From: Metabacillus lacus
GTDB taxonomy: Bacteria; Bacillota; Bacilli; Bacillales; Bacillaceae
DNA: 64,000 bases
Reading direction: 5' to 3'
Assembly: GCF_009674805.1 (NCBI RefSeq)
Contig: NZ_WKKI01000008.1
Location: 1-64,000 of the forward strand
In this document: positions 33,057 to 41,536 of the stretch, one piece after another
Layout of the letters: each line of letters opens with the position of its first letter
Numbering within the stretch: the first letter of the stretch is position 1
Program-made: the position numbers and the translations under genes
The notes under the pieces: generated by a model
The model's database searches: none
The model's input: only the letters and a program-made list of their open reading frames with translations
What the model was told of the DNA's origin: nothing

Positions 33057-33917
33057 CTATTGTTTGACAGGCTGCTGATATTCGTACACGCCGCGCCCCG
33101 TTTTTCTTCCTAATCTGCCCGCTTTTACATACTGCTCCAACAGAGGGGCCGGACGGTATTTTTCACCCAGTTTTTCGTGAAGATATCTTAAGTTGTTCAA
33201 CCTTGTATCAAGGCCGACAAGGTCACCAAGCTCAAACGGTCCCATCGGATAATTCAAACCAAGCTTAATGGCTTTGTCAATTTCTTCTGCTGTTCCTACA
33301 CCCTCCTGAAGCATGTAAAATGCTTCATTTCCAACCAGTGCGCTGATTCTGCTTGTAACAAAGCCTGGGAATTCATTGATCGTCACTGTTTCCTTCCCCA
33401 TTGCAGCGGCTGCTGAGCGCACTGCCGCCGCAGTCTCGTCACTGGTATCAAGTCCTTTTACTACTTCAATGAGCGGCATTTTATGAACAGGATTAAAGAA
33501 GTGCATTGCAATCACCTTGTCCGGCCTTTTTGTAAAAGAACCGATTTCCGTAGGGCTCATGGTGGAAGTGTTTGTCGCGAGTATACAGTGACTGGCCGCA
33601 TGCTGATCAACAACCTCAAAAATGGATTTTTTTATCGAAAGTACTTCCGGTACAGCCTCAATAATAAGATCTGCATTCTTCACGTTTTCTGCAAGAAAGT
33701 TTGAATAGGAGAGAGCACTTTTCGCTGTCAGCATCTTTTCACGGGACAGCTTGCCGCGCTCAATGCTTACTTCAAATAACCTGTCAATTTCCTGCTCCGC
33801 CTTATGCAGCTGCTTTTCATCTATATCTACTAAAACAGTCTGAAATCCGCCCGTACAGCTGACATATGCAATGCCTCTGCCCATTACACCAGATCCGATC
33901 ACAACGACTTTTTTCAT
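33057..33917 (-). CDS. paaH: 3-hydroxyadipyl-CoA dehydrogenase
   Basis: A 286-residue 3-hydroxyacyl-CoA dehydrogenase: Rossmann motif VVVIGSGVMGRGIAYV at the N-terminus, ATNTSTMSPTEI and MHFFNPVHKMPLIEVV (catalytic His) and NEFPGFVTSRI in the C-terminal helical domain. It oxidises 3-hydroxyadipyl-CoA to 3-oxoadipyl-CoA with NAD+. The ATG at 33917 sits eight bases after GGAGG; the GTG six bases earlier is too close. A strong terminator (33993-34022) separates it from the aldehyde dehydrogenase gene upstream, so paaH-paaJ may depend on read-through or on an unrecognised promoter in the 75 bases before it. Confidence 0.9.
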   Translation of the reverse strand: MKKVVVIGSGVMGRGIAYVSCTGGFQTVLVDIDEKQLHKAEQEIDRLFEVSIERGKLSREKMLTAKSALSYSNFLAENVKNADLIIEAVPEVLSIKKSIFEVVDQHAASHCILATNTSTMSPTEIGSFTKRPDKVIAMHFFNPVHKMPLIEVVKGLDTSDETAAAVRSAAAAMGKETVTINEFPGFVTSRISALVGNEAFYMLQEGVGTAEEIDKAIKLGLNYPMGPFELGDLVGLDTRLNNLRYLHEKLGEKYRPAPLLEQYVKAGRLGRKTGRGVYEYQQPVKQ

Positions 33918-33992
33918 CTTCACTTTCCTCCTGTTTATTTAACCTCCCCACTTAACCAAGTTGGGTATGGGGGTTTTATGGTAGATCACGAT

Positions 33993-34022
33993 AAAAAAGC
34001 AGGCACCTGATCAGGTGCCCGC
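33993..34022 (-). terminator. intrinsic terminator inside the paa cluster
   Basis: On the minus strand GCGGGCACCTGA / TCAGGTGCCTGC, a nearly perfect 12-bp stem, is followed by TTTTTT. It lies 8 bases beyond the aldehyde dehydrogenase stop, before paaH. Confidence 0.85.
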
Positions 34023-34030
34023 TTCAGCTG

Positions 34031-35548
34031 CTACAGATTAAACGGGTTGAGCGGGCGGCTGCCATAGTAAGAAACAATACTCTTTGTTTCCGTATACAAA
34101 TCCAGCGTTTCAATGCACAGCTCTCTGCCGAAGCCTGATTGTTTGTACCCTCCAAAAGGTGTGCCTGGGAACGCAGAAAATGGACAGTTTACCATCACAA
34201 TGCCAGCTTGTATCAGCTTGGAGACACGTGTTGCGCGTGCATAATCCTTCGTCCATACTGCTGAACCCAGACCATAATCACTATTATTCGCCAGCTGAAC
34301 AGCCTCTTTTTCATCCTTAAATTTCATCACAACTGCAACCGGGCCGAATATTTCCTCGCGCACCGCTTTCATACCATGATTCACTTCTGCAAGTATCGTC
34401 GGCTCATACCAGTGGCCGTTCTCAAAACCTTCTACAGAAGCTCTTTTTCCTCCGGTTAAGACCCTAGCTCCGTCTTCCTTTGCCGATTGAACGTAGCTGT
34501 CAATGACCTGGAGCTGTTCCCTGCTGATGACAGCTCCAATATGGGTGTTTTTATCAGCAGGATTTCCAAGCTGCAGCCTTTTTGTTTTTGCAACAAACTT
34601 TTCCATAAACTCTTCATAAATATCCTCATGCACATATAATCTTGAGCGGGCTTCACAGGACTGGCCTGTATTATAAAAGATGCCAAAAAGTGAACCGTCT
34701 ACTGCAGCATCAATATCGGCATCTTCAAAAATGATGCTGGGAGATTTGCCTCCGAGTTCCAATGTGACTCTTTTCAATGTTTGCGATGCTCTCGACATAA
34801 TGTCTTTGCCAATTGGCGTGGAGCCTGTAAAAGCTACCTTGTCGACTTTCTCATGTTCTACCAGATAGTTACCTACTTCCGAACCGGAACCCGGAATAAT
34901 ATTTACGACTCCTTCCGGCACGCCTGCTTCTATACAGATTTCCCCAAGAACAATCGCTGTTAATGGGGTCAAAGATGCCGGCTTCACAATAACGGAGCAG
35001 CCCGCAGCTATAGCCGGAGCAATTTTCCAGGCTGCCATCATAAGCGGGTAGTTCCATGGAATAATTTGTGCACAAACGCCAACCGGCTCCTTCTCCGTTA
35101 TGTTTTGAAAGCTGCCCGGGACGCTGTTGACAGCTCCACGGTGGCTGACAAGAGCACCTGCATAAAATTCAAAATCCTCTATTGCCTGCATCACTTGTCC
35201 CTGTGCTGCAGAAAGCGATTTTCCAGTATCCAGAATCTCCAGTTCCACCAGTTCATTGAATCTTGCTCTCATAATTGCTGCAATTTTATTTAAGGTTCTG
35301 GACCGCTTGTTCACAGGAAACTTTCTCCACTTACCTTGATCAAACGCTTGTCTCGCAGCCTGTACAGCAAGCTCTGCGTCTTTCTTTGAAGCCTTTGCTA
35401 CTTCTGCGGCTGCCTCTCCGGTAGCCGGATTGTAGACAGTATACGTTTCTCCGCTTTCGCTTTCCTGTCTGACACCATTAATGATCAGCTGATATTTATC
35501 CCTTTTTACTTGAAGAGTTTCAAAAGTCGTTTCTTTCACTGTAGCCAT
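34031..35548 (-). CDS. NAD(P)+-dependent aldehyde dehydrogenase in the paa cluster
   Basis: A 505-residue aldehyde dehydrogenase: Asn in the PWNYP oxyanion block, Glu in TLELGGKSP, catalytic Cys in YNTGQSCEARSRLYV, and EEIFGPV near the C-terminus. In most paa clusters the ring-opening enzyme PaaZ fuses a hydratase to an aldehyde dehydrogenase; here only a stand-alone aldehyde dehydrogenase is present, so it probably oxidises the 3-oxo-5,6-dehydrosuberyl-CoA semialdehyde, or else phenylacetaldehyde. The ATG at 35548 has GAGGAG eight bases upstream; the longer frame overlaps paaG and is rejected. It follows paaG by 31 bases. Confidence 0.88.
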   Translation of the reverse strand: MATVKETTFETLQVKRDKYQLIINGVRQESESGETYTVYNPATGEAAAEVAKASKKDAELAVQAARQAFDQGKWRKFPVNKRSRTLNKIAAIMRARFNELVELEILDTGKSLSAAQGQVMQAIEDFEFYAGALVSHRGAVNSVPGSFQNITEKEPVGVCAQIIPWNYPLMMAAWKIAPAIAAGCSVIVKPASLTPLTAIVLGEICIEAGVPEGVVNIIPGSGSEVGNYLVEHEKVDKVAFTGSTPIGKDIMSRASQTLKRVTLELGGKSPSIIFEDADIDAAVDGSLFGIFYNTGQSCEARSRLYVHEDIYEEFMEKFVAKTKRLQLGNPADKNTHIGAVISREQLQVIDSYVQSAKEDGARVLTGGKRASVEGFENGHWYEPTILAEVNHGMKAVREEIFGPVAVVMKFKDEKEAVQLANNSDYGLGSAVWTKDYARATRVSKLIQAGIVMVNCPFSAFPGTPFGGYKQSGFGRELCIETLDLYTETKSIVSYYGSRPLNPFNL

Positions 35549-35579
35549 GCTTTCATCTCCTCTGTTGGTTTTTGCAGAT

Positions 35580-36353
35580 TTATTTTCCGGTAAATAGAGG
35601 CTTTCTCTTTTCAATAAAAGACTGTACTCCTTCACGGTGGTCATCTGTTTTGCCTGCAATTCTCTGAGCCTGGGCATCTCTTTCCAAAAACTCCTGATAG
35701 GTGGATGACCAGCTTGCTCTCAAATTCCTCTTGATCAGGCCGACTGCTTTTGTAGGCAGTTTTGCCAGTCTGTCTGCAAACAGAGAAACATCCTCTTCCC
35801 AGCTTTCATGAGAATACACTTCTGTTACCAAACCTACATTCAGAGCCTTTTCAGCCGAAACTTTTTCTCCAAACACGGCAAGCTCGAGTGCTTTTGCATG
35901 ACCAATGATTCTTGGGAGAAAGTATAGATTCCCTGCGTCAGGGACGAGCCCGACATGGATAAATGCCTCAACAAAACTGGCTTTTTCCGAAGCTACCCTA
36001 AAGTCGCAGGAAAGTGCCAGGCTCATGCCTGCCCCTGCTGCGACGCCATTCACAGCAGCAACGATTGGTTTCTCGCAGCGTTCAATTTCAAGCAGCATCG
36101 GATTGTACCTGCTTCGGAGCACTTCACCGTGATCCATGTTCTCCGATACTCCTCCAAGGTCCTCTCCTGAACAAAAAGCTTTTCCCGCTCCTGTTACCAC
36201 GAGTACCCTGACACTGTCGTCACGGGAAGCAGCTTTTACAGCGGAGCCAAGATCCTTGTTCAGCTGTTCTGTAAAAGCATTGTAAGTTTCAGGTCTGTTC
36301 AGCGTAATATAGGCCGTGGCATTCCGAACTTCATACAGGACTGTTTCATACAA
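35580..36353 (-). CDS. paaG: 1,2-epoxyphenylacetyl-CoA isomerase
   Basis: A 257-residue crotonase-fold enzyme that isomerises the ring epoxide to the oxepin. GKAFCSGEDLGG forms the oxyanion hole region and VGLVPDAGNLYFLPRIIG contains the Asp typical of PaaG-type isomerases in place of the Glu of hydratases. It is the second crotonase of the cluster, 14 bases after paaF, and both have strong ribosome sites (AAGGAGGTA before this ATG). Confidence 0.9.
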   Translation of the reverse strand: MYETVLYEVRNATAYITLNRPETYNAFTEQLNKDLGSAVKAASRDDSVRVLVVTGAGKAFCSGEDLGGVSENMDHGEVLRSRYNPMLLEIERCEKPIVAAVNGVAAGAGMSLALSCDFRVASEKASFVEAFIHVGLVPDAGNLYFLPRIIGHAKALELAVFGEKVSAEKALNVGLVTEVYSHESWEEDVSLFADRLAKLPTKAVGLIKRNLRASWSSTYQEFLERDAQAQRIAGKTDDHREGVQSFIEKRKPLFTGK

Positions 36354-36367
36354 AACTATGTACCTCC

Positions 36368-37147
36368 TTATCTGCCTTTAAAATGCGGCACTCTCTTTTC
36401 TTTAAAAGCCGCCATGCCTTCTTTCTGATCCTCGGAGGAGAAAAGCAGATAGAAGTTTTTTCGTTCGAACTGCATTCCCTCATACAGGGAATGATCTACG
36501 GCTTTCAGCACGGATTCCTTGATTAGCCGGACTGCAAGCGGCGCTTGTTTGCCGAGCGCGGCAGCAAATTTCATTGTTTCCTCCATCAGCACTTCATCTG
36601 CAAATACCTCATTGACGATCCCATATTTGTGCGCTTCTTGTGCGCTGATTCTTTTTCCGGTCATCAGCCATTCCATTGCCTTTGTTTTGCCAAGCAGCTT
36701 GGTAAGCCGCTGTGTACCGCCTGCACCCGGCATGATTCCGAGCTGAACCTCGGGAAAACCGAATGAAGCTGTTTCTGCAGCAAACAGCATGTCACAGCAT
36801 AGGGCGAGCTCGAATGCTCCGCCAAGCGCAAAACCGTGAACTGCCCCAATGACCGGTTTTTTTATGCATGCCAGCCGGTCCCAATCTGTAAATTGATTCA
36901 TCATTTCCAGGGAAACGGTATCCTCATGCATCATTTCGTCTATATCTGCACCTGCTGCAAACGCCCTTCCGCGTCCTGTTAATACGATGACTCTTACCCC
37001 TTCATCTGCATCAAAATGCTCCATTGCATGGAGGATTTCTCCCACCATCTGTCTGTTAAGCGCGTTCAGCACGCGGGGCCGGTTCAGTTCAATGGAACCG
37101 ACTCCCTCAGCCTCAGATACTACAATGCACTGATACTCTCTACTCAT
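36368..37147 (-). CDS. paaF: 2,3-dehydroadipyl-CoA hydratase
   Basis: A 259-residue enoyl-CoA hydratase. Two conserved blocks: GRAFAAGADIDEM with the oxyanion-hole backbone and ALCCDMLFAAETASFGFPEVQLGIMPGAGGTQRLTKLLG carrying the catalytic Glu region. It hydrates 2,3-dehydroadipyl-CoA. The chosen ATG (37147) overlaps the last eight bases of the EthD-like gene and has GGTGAAGAAG upstream; the frame extends four codons further but without a better site. Confidence 0.88.
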   Translation of the reverse strand: MSREYQCIVVSEAEGVGSIELNRPRVLNALNRQMVGEILHAMEHFDADEGVRVIVLTGRGRAFAAGADIDEMMHEDTVSLEMMNQFTDWDRLACIKKPVIGAVHGFALGGAFELALCCDMLFAAETASFGFPEVQLGIMPGAGGTQRLTKLLGKTKAMEWLMTGKRISAQEAHKYGIVNEVFADEVLMEETMKFAAALGKQAPLAVRLIKESVLKAVDHSLYEGMQFERKNFYLLFSSEDQKEGMAAFKEKRVPHFKGR

Positions 37148-37448
37148 CAACTTCTTCACCGATCATCAGCGTAATGAGGTCACCGGCAAATTTCATTGCA
37201 TCCTTTCCAGAAGCTTTGCCTTCATCCGTTTTCATGGCTGCTTTTAAAGCGTCATGGCTGTCGTAGTACATCTCGCACATAAGATAGTACTTTCCTTCGC
37301 CGCCCATCGGACTTCCTGTAATCCTGGTCACTTCCATTTTTCTCAATCCTGGAATTTTAGCCGTAAGAGGTCCGTGTGTTTCAAAATAATGCTGATCAAA
37401 CGCCTCCTTGTTTTCAGGATGCTTATATAGTGCAATCATTTTTACCAT
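37140..37448 (-). CDS. EthD-family small protein in the paa operon
   Basis: A 102-residue alpha/beta-barrel dimeric-type protein with MIALYKHPENKEAFDQHYFETHGPLTAKIPGLRKMEV, the EthD-domain pattern (H-x-x-x-H-G-P-L near the N-terminus). EthD proteins support oxygenase or lyase steps in several catabolic operons, but their chemistry is mostly unknown. It overlaps paaF by eight bases and follows paaD by 70 bases, so it is part of the operon. AGGAGAG precedes the ATG. It may replace a helper function missing from this cluster. Confidence 0.83.
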   Translation of the reverse strand: MVKMIALYKHPENKEAFDQHYFETHGPLTAKIPGLRKMEVTRITGSPMGGEGKYYLMCEMYYDSHDALKAAMKTDEGKASGKDAMKFAGDLITLMIGEEVDE

Positions 37449-37518
37449 TTTTCTCTCTCCTTTTTCATTTTTATTCTGTCACGGATGATGTCCGTGGGAC
37501 AGTTGGAAATGGATTCTA

Positions 37519-38004
37519 CTACATGAGGGTGGAGATCGGTTTCATTGCCTCAAAGGGATTTCGGCAGCTTTTGCAATATAGGATGCTTCTGCATGCCGTT
37601 GGTCCGAATAAGTTCTCCATTGTCGTATAGGTTGATCCACAGTAAGGGCAGTCTGCCTGCCACTCTCCTGTCTCAGTCATATGCCTTGGCGGAGGTGCAA
37701 TGCCAAATTCCTTTAACCTGGCTCTTCCTGTATCGGTTACTCTGTCAGAAGTCCAAGGCGGGTGAAAAATAAACAGTACCTCCGCGGGGGGTGCTCCCTC
37801 CACCTTCATTAAAGCGAGCTCAACATTTTTTTTTATAATATCCAGCGCCGGACAGCCCATAAAAGTTGGCAGCAGTTTGATCACCGCTCTATCTTCTCTC
37901 AGCTCAAACTCCTCCAGCATGCCCAGTTCAATAATTGAAATACTGTCAATTTCCGGGTCTTTGACAGAATGAAGAGCGATCAGCATTCTTTCTTTTAACG
38001 TCAC
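37519..38004 (-). CDS. paaD: PaaD, DUF59-type maturation protein of the phenylacetyl-CoA epoxidase
   Basis: A 161-residue protein: an N-terminal DUF59/MIP18 domain (LHSVKDPEIDSISIIELGMLEEFEL, LLPTFMGCPALDII) with the conserved DPEI and TxxGCP motifs and a C-terminal zinc-ribbon-like end (DCPYCGS ... YCKSCRNPFEA). PaaD is thought to help assemble metal or Fe-S centres for the epoxidase. It follows paaC by 14 bases. Confidence 0.9.
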   Translation of the reverse strand: MTLKERMLIALHSVKDPEIDSISIIELGMLEEFELREDRAVIKLLPTFMGCPALDIIKKNVELALMKVEGAPPAEVLFIFHPPWTSDRVTDTGRARLKEFGIAPPPRHMTETGEWQADCPYCGSTYTTMENLFGPTACRSILYCKSCRNPFEAMKPISTLM

Positions 38005-38018
38005 TATTCATCATTCCT

Positions 38019-38837
38019 TTACCAGCTCGCGGACCGATCCAGGCGGTAAACTTCGCTGAGCGTATTCAGAGCTGTTTGAAGATCTTCTGTATGCTCGCCG
38101 TTTCTACCATCTCCTGACATCATCAAGAATTGAGAAGGCATATTGTACTGCAGCTCCTGAAAAACAGGCTTCATCATCGTGATCCAGGCGCTTTTAAGCC
38201 CTTCCTCCCCTGAAATCAGCCCCAGGCTGTTCATGATCTCTCCCTTTTCTCCAAGAGAGAAAATTCCCCCGAGCTCCTGGAAGACTTCTTCCGCAGCTTT
38301 TTCCATTCTCTTTCTTGCTTCTCCTCCTGCTTTCATCAACTGTGAAAACCATGTTTTCCAATGCAGCAAATGGTAAAACAGTTCCATATTTACTTTTACG
38401 GCTGCTTCCGAAAGCGGCTGATAAGAGCTGGATTTGAGGCTGTCTATTTTGACCTTCTTTCCTGCTGTGTAAAAATAGTTCCTGACTACGGTAAAAGCCC
38501 AATCATATTGCGGCTCAATCAAATAGGTGCCGGGTCCGTTCACTTTTTCAAGCAAAATAGCATTCTTTCTTTCTTCTGCCGGCCTGGCGTGTGCAAGGGT
38601 ATCCGCGCTTCCCTCACCCAGTTCCTCCAAAAGTCCGTAAAACATGGCGGCGTGACCCATCGTGTCCTGGCTGATGGAAGAAAACGCAACATCTTCTTCA
38701 ATATGCGGCGCCAGCCCCAGCCACTCTGACCCCCGGTATGACAGAATAAAGTCGTCATCCGCCAATTGAAAGAGAAGCTGTGCTGCTGCGCTGCGGAAAT
38801 GTTCATCAATCAAAGCATCTTGTAAAGATTTCTTCAT
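38019..38837 (-). CDS. paaC: phenylacetyl-CoA 1,2-epoxidase, structural subunit PaaC
   Basis: A 272-residue ferritin-like subunit without a working diiron site, forming the PaaAC core: DDDFILSYRGSEWLGLAPHIEEDVAFSSISQDTMGHAAMFYGLLEEL and the FAFTVVRNYFYT-like middle (here YDWAFTVVRNYFYT). The ATG overlaps the paaB stop as ATGA and GGGAGGGAAG precedes it. Needed to bind phenylacetyl-CoA and position PaaA. Confidence 0.9.
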   Translation of the reverse strand: MKKSLQDALIDEHFRSAAAQLLFQLADDDFILSYRGSEWLGLAPHIEEDVAFSSISQDTMGHAAMFYGLLEELGEGSADTLAHARPAEERKNAILLEKVNGPGTYLIEPQYDWAFTVVRNYFYTAGKKVKIDSLKSSSYQPLSEAAVKVNMELFYHLLHWKTWFSQLMKAGGEARKRMEKAAEEVFQELGGIFSLGEKGEIMNSLGLISGEEGLKSAWITMMKPVFQELQYNMPSQFLMMSGDGRNGEHTEDLQTALNTLSEVYRLDRSASW

Positions 38838-39181
38838 GATTCCTGCTTCCCTCCCCATGACAGAATCTCTTTTTCATCCAGCATCTCCTGTTCATAGTGC
38901 CGCCACTTTTTCTTCAAGTATCCATAGCCCTTTGTGTTGCGGTAGTCTTTGTTATCCAGCCTTTGCAGAGACTGCCTTTCTTCCCTATCCATCTTTCGAA
39001 TATCGCTGCGCTTTACAACCCAAATATCCGCAACAGGCTCGCGTCTCATAAAATTCTCCTGCGCCATCACCAGAGCGAGCTCATGATTAGGAGCCAGCAG
39101 CGAAAATTGATATTGCAAAGGCGAAGTATCACTTCGTTTGCTGAAAACCTCAAATTCCTGGTAAAAGCCTTTGCCCGTCAT
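38834..39181 (-). CDS. paaB: phenylacetyl-CoA 1,2-epoxidase subunit PaaB
   Basis: A 115-residue subunit: YQEFEVFSKRSDTSPLQYQFSLLAPNHELALVMAQENFMRREPVADIWVVKRSDI is the conserved PaaB block that bridges the PaaAC heterodimers and is thought to take part in electron delivery. The C-terminal half (RLDNKDYRNTKGYGYLKKKWRHYEQE) is longer than in E. coli PaaB. The ATG at 39181 has AAGGGAGAG upstream and lies within the last codons of paaA (15-base overlap). Confidence 0.9.
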   Translation of the reverse strand: MTGKGFYQEFEVFSKRSDTSPLQYQFSLLAPNHELALVMAQENFMRREPVADIWVVKRSDIRKMDREERQSLQRLDNKDYRNTKGYGYLKKKWRHYEQEMLDEKEILSWGGKQES

Positions 39182-39194
39182 ATTCTCTCTCCCT

Positions 39195-40169
39195 TCAGCC
39201 AATGCCCTCTGCCGTGTTTTCGCCGCTTAATGCATCTATAACCCATTTGTTAGATTGATAGGATATCTCACGCAGCCTCAGTCTCTCCTTTGATTTGGGT
39301 CCATTGTTTTTGATGATCTGCCTAAACTGGCTCCAGTCCGGCTGCCTGTATTCCCACTCTCCGCTTTCCTTATCAAAGTGCATTGTATTGTCCGGAACCG
39401 TCAAGCCAAGGGATAGCACTCTTGGTATATACTTTGAAAAAAAGTCCTGCCTCAGTTCTTCATTGTTTTTGGTCCGGATTTTATACTTCATTGTGATATC
39501 CTGCTTGGAGGTTCCCGTTGCAGCAGCATCCTTTGGGCCAAAGAACATCAGCAGCGCTTCCCACCAGCGGTCAATCGAGTCCTGTATCATCACCTTTTGC
39601 TCCCGTGTGCCTTCTGCGAGAGCCATGATGATTGCTTCACCATGCTGAGCATGAAAGACTTCTTCCGCGCAAATTCTTTTAAGGGCTCTTGCATAAGGTC
39701 CATAAGAGGCTTGAAGCATATTTGTCTGCGTCATAATGGCAGCCCCATCCACAAGCCAGCCAATCAGCCCGGCATCTCCCCATGATTTGGCTTCCATATG
39801 GAAAACATTATGAAACTTTAAATCTCCTGACAGCAGATCCTCAATAAGATTCTCACGGGTTTTCCCAAGCGGCTTCATTAAATCTTCCGTTACCCTGAGA
39901 AGAAGCTGTCCATGCCCCATTTCATCCTGTACTTTAGCCATAATGCCCAGTTTCCTTTTCAGCGTAGGAGCCTTTGGAACCCATTCTTTTTCAGGCAGCG
40001 CCCCCATAATCTCGCTGATTGCGTGCATGGATATCAATTTAATCAATGTCATTCTGTATTCATCAGGCATCCAGTCATCAGCCTCAATTTTCTCGCCCGC
40101 TTCAATTCTTTCCATAAAGCGCTGGAGCTTGGCTTCCTCTGAGTTGCTGTTTGAAAGGGAATGTTCCAT
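39195..40169 (-). CDS. paaA: phenylacetyl-CoA 1,2-epoxidase, catalytic subunit PaaA
   Basis: A 324-residue diiron oxygenase subunit. The two ExxH-type ligand motifs are visible as QDEMGHGQLLL and CAEEVFHAQHGE, with HMEAKSWGDAGLIGWLVDGAAIMTQ between. It inserts one oxygen atom into the ring of phenylacetyl-CoA. ATG with AGGGAGGAA upstream, 14 bases after paaK. The electron-transfer partner PaaE is not encoded anywhere in the window. Confidence 0.94.
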   Translation of the reverse strand: MEHSLSNSNSEEAKLQRFMERIEAGEKIEADDWMPDEYRMTLIKLISMHAISEIMGALPEKEWVPKAPTLKRKLGIMAKVQDEMGHGQLLLRVTEDLMKPLGKTRENLIEDLLSGDLKFHNVFHMEAKSWGDAGLIGWLVDGAAIMTQTNMLQASYGPYARALKRICAEEVFHAQHGEAIIMALAEGTREQKVMIQDSIDRWWEALLMFFGPKDAAATGTSKQDITMKYKIRTKNNEELRQDFFSKYIPRVLSLGLTVPDNTMHFDKESGEWEYRQPDWSQFRQIIKNNGPKSKERLRLREISYQSNKWVIDALSGENTAEGIG

Positions 40170-40183
40170 CTCATATTTCCTCC

Positions 40184-41509
40184 CTACAGTGTTAATTCTT
40201 CTTTCGTTTTATCCAGAATTCTGACAGCTTTTCCTTCAGACCTCGGAATTGTTTTTGGTTTGTGCACTTTTACTTCAACAGAAATCAGGCATTGGCTTTT
40301 CAGATCCGACCCCACTCTCTGCTGCAGCAGAGCAGAGGAATCAGCGTGGAGAATTTCGCCGATACCCTTAAAATACGCTTCTGTCATTTCCACATGAATT
40401 TCCAGGACTTTAAGGGACCTTTTTTTCAGAATCTGAATTTGATAGTGGGGGCTGAGCTCCGGATTCTGCAGCAGACAGTGCTCAATTTGAGAAGGAAACA
40501 CATTGACGCCGTTAATAATCAGCATGTCATCCAATCGGCCCTTCACTCTTGACATCCTGCTGGTTGTTCTTCCGCAAAGGCATTTTTCCCTTGTGATGGA
40601 AGCAATGTCCCCCGTCCGGTAGCGGATGACAGGAAAACCTTCTTTCGTAAGGCTGGTAAAAACCAGTTCTCCGTCCTGTCCATCTGGTACAGGTTTGAGG
40701 GTTTTCGGATGTATGACTTCTGCATAAAAATGGTCTTCTGCAAGATGAAGTCCGTCTTGAGCTTCATGGCATTCATTTGCCACGCCTGGTCCAATCACTT
40801 CACTCAGCCCATAAATATCGCATGCTTTGATCCCGAACTTATCTTGAAGCGTCTTTCTCATTTCCTCAGACCATGGTTCAGCTCCAAAAATGCCATATTT
40901 TAAAGAAGTTTCTCGCGGATTCAGCCCCATTTCCTCCATACATTCAGCAATGGTCAGAACGTAGGAAGGAGTGCCGCATATGATCTCTGGTTTGAAATCA
41001 GAAATCAGCATGACCTGCCGCCGGGTATTTCCCCCTGAAACAGGAACAGTCAGCATTCCAAGCTTTTCGCTGCCGTAATGAATGCCTAATCCCCCAGTAA
41101 ACAAACCATAGCCGTAAGCATTGTGCAGCATGTTTCCGGGCTCTCCCCCTGAAAGTGCTATTGCGCGTGCTGCAAGCTCGCTCCAAGTTTCTATGTCCTT
41201 TTTTGTATAACCTGCCACTGTCGGTTTACCGCTTGTTCCTGAGGAAGCATGAATTCTAGCCAGTTCACTTTTAGGCACTGCAAGCATGCCAAAAGGATAA
41301 GAATCCCGCAGGTTCTGTTTCGTGGTAAAAGGAAGCGCTTCCAAATCTTTTAAACTTTCAAATCCCTTTACTTCTGTTCTTAGCTCAACCCATTTATTTC
41401 TGTAAAAGGGCACACGTGCTGCTGTATAAGACAGGGTGAGTTTAAGGCGCTGAAGCTGCAGTATTTCAATTTCCTCGCGGCTTTGTGTTTCAAAGCTGTG
41501 GAGAATCAC
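40184..41509 (-). CDS. paaK: phenylacetate-CoA ligase
   Basis: A 441-residue AMP-forming ligase: HASSGTSGKPTVAGYTKKDIETW (P-loop, 90-112), YGLSEVIGPGVANEC (adenylate-binding A5 region), RYRTGDIA and the C-terminal RMSRVKGRLDDMLIINGVNVFPSQIE hinge are intact. It activates phenylacetate to phenylacetyl-CoA at the cost of ATP. GTG start with GGGGGTGGAGAG upstream. First gene of the paaKABCD-ethD-FG-aldehyde dehydrogenase operon. Free phenylacetate could come from outside or from the hotdog thioesterase acting on phenylacetyl-CoA. Confidence 0.94.
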   Translation of the reverse strand: MILHSFETQSREEIEILQLQRLKLTLSYTAARVPFYRNKWVELRTEVKGFESLKDLEALPFTTKQNLRDSYPFGMLAVPKSELARIHASSGTSGKPTVAGYTKKDIETWSELAARAIALSGGEPGNMLHNAYGYGLFTGGLGIHYGSEKLGMLTVPVSGGNTRRQVMLISDFKPEIICGTPSYVLTIAECMEEMGLNPRETSLKYGIFGAEPWSEEMRKTLQDKFGIKACDIYGLSEVIGPGVANECHEAQDGLHLAEDHFYAEVIHPKTLKPVPDGQDGELVFTSLTKEGFPVIRYRTGDIASITREKCLCGRTTSRMSRVKGRLDDMLIINGVNVFPSQIEHCLLQNPELSPHYQIQILKKRSLKVLEIHVEMTEAYFKGIGEILHADSSALLQQRVGSDLKSQCLISVEVKVHKPKTIPRSEGKAVRILDKTKEELTL

Positions 41510-41536
41510 CTCTCCACCCCCTAATCCTTATTTATA

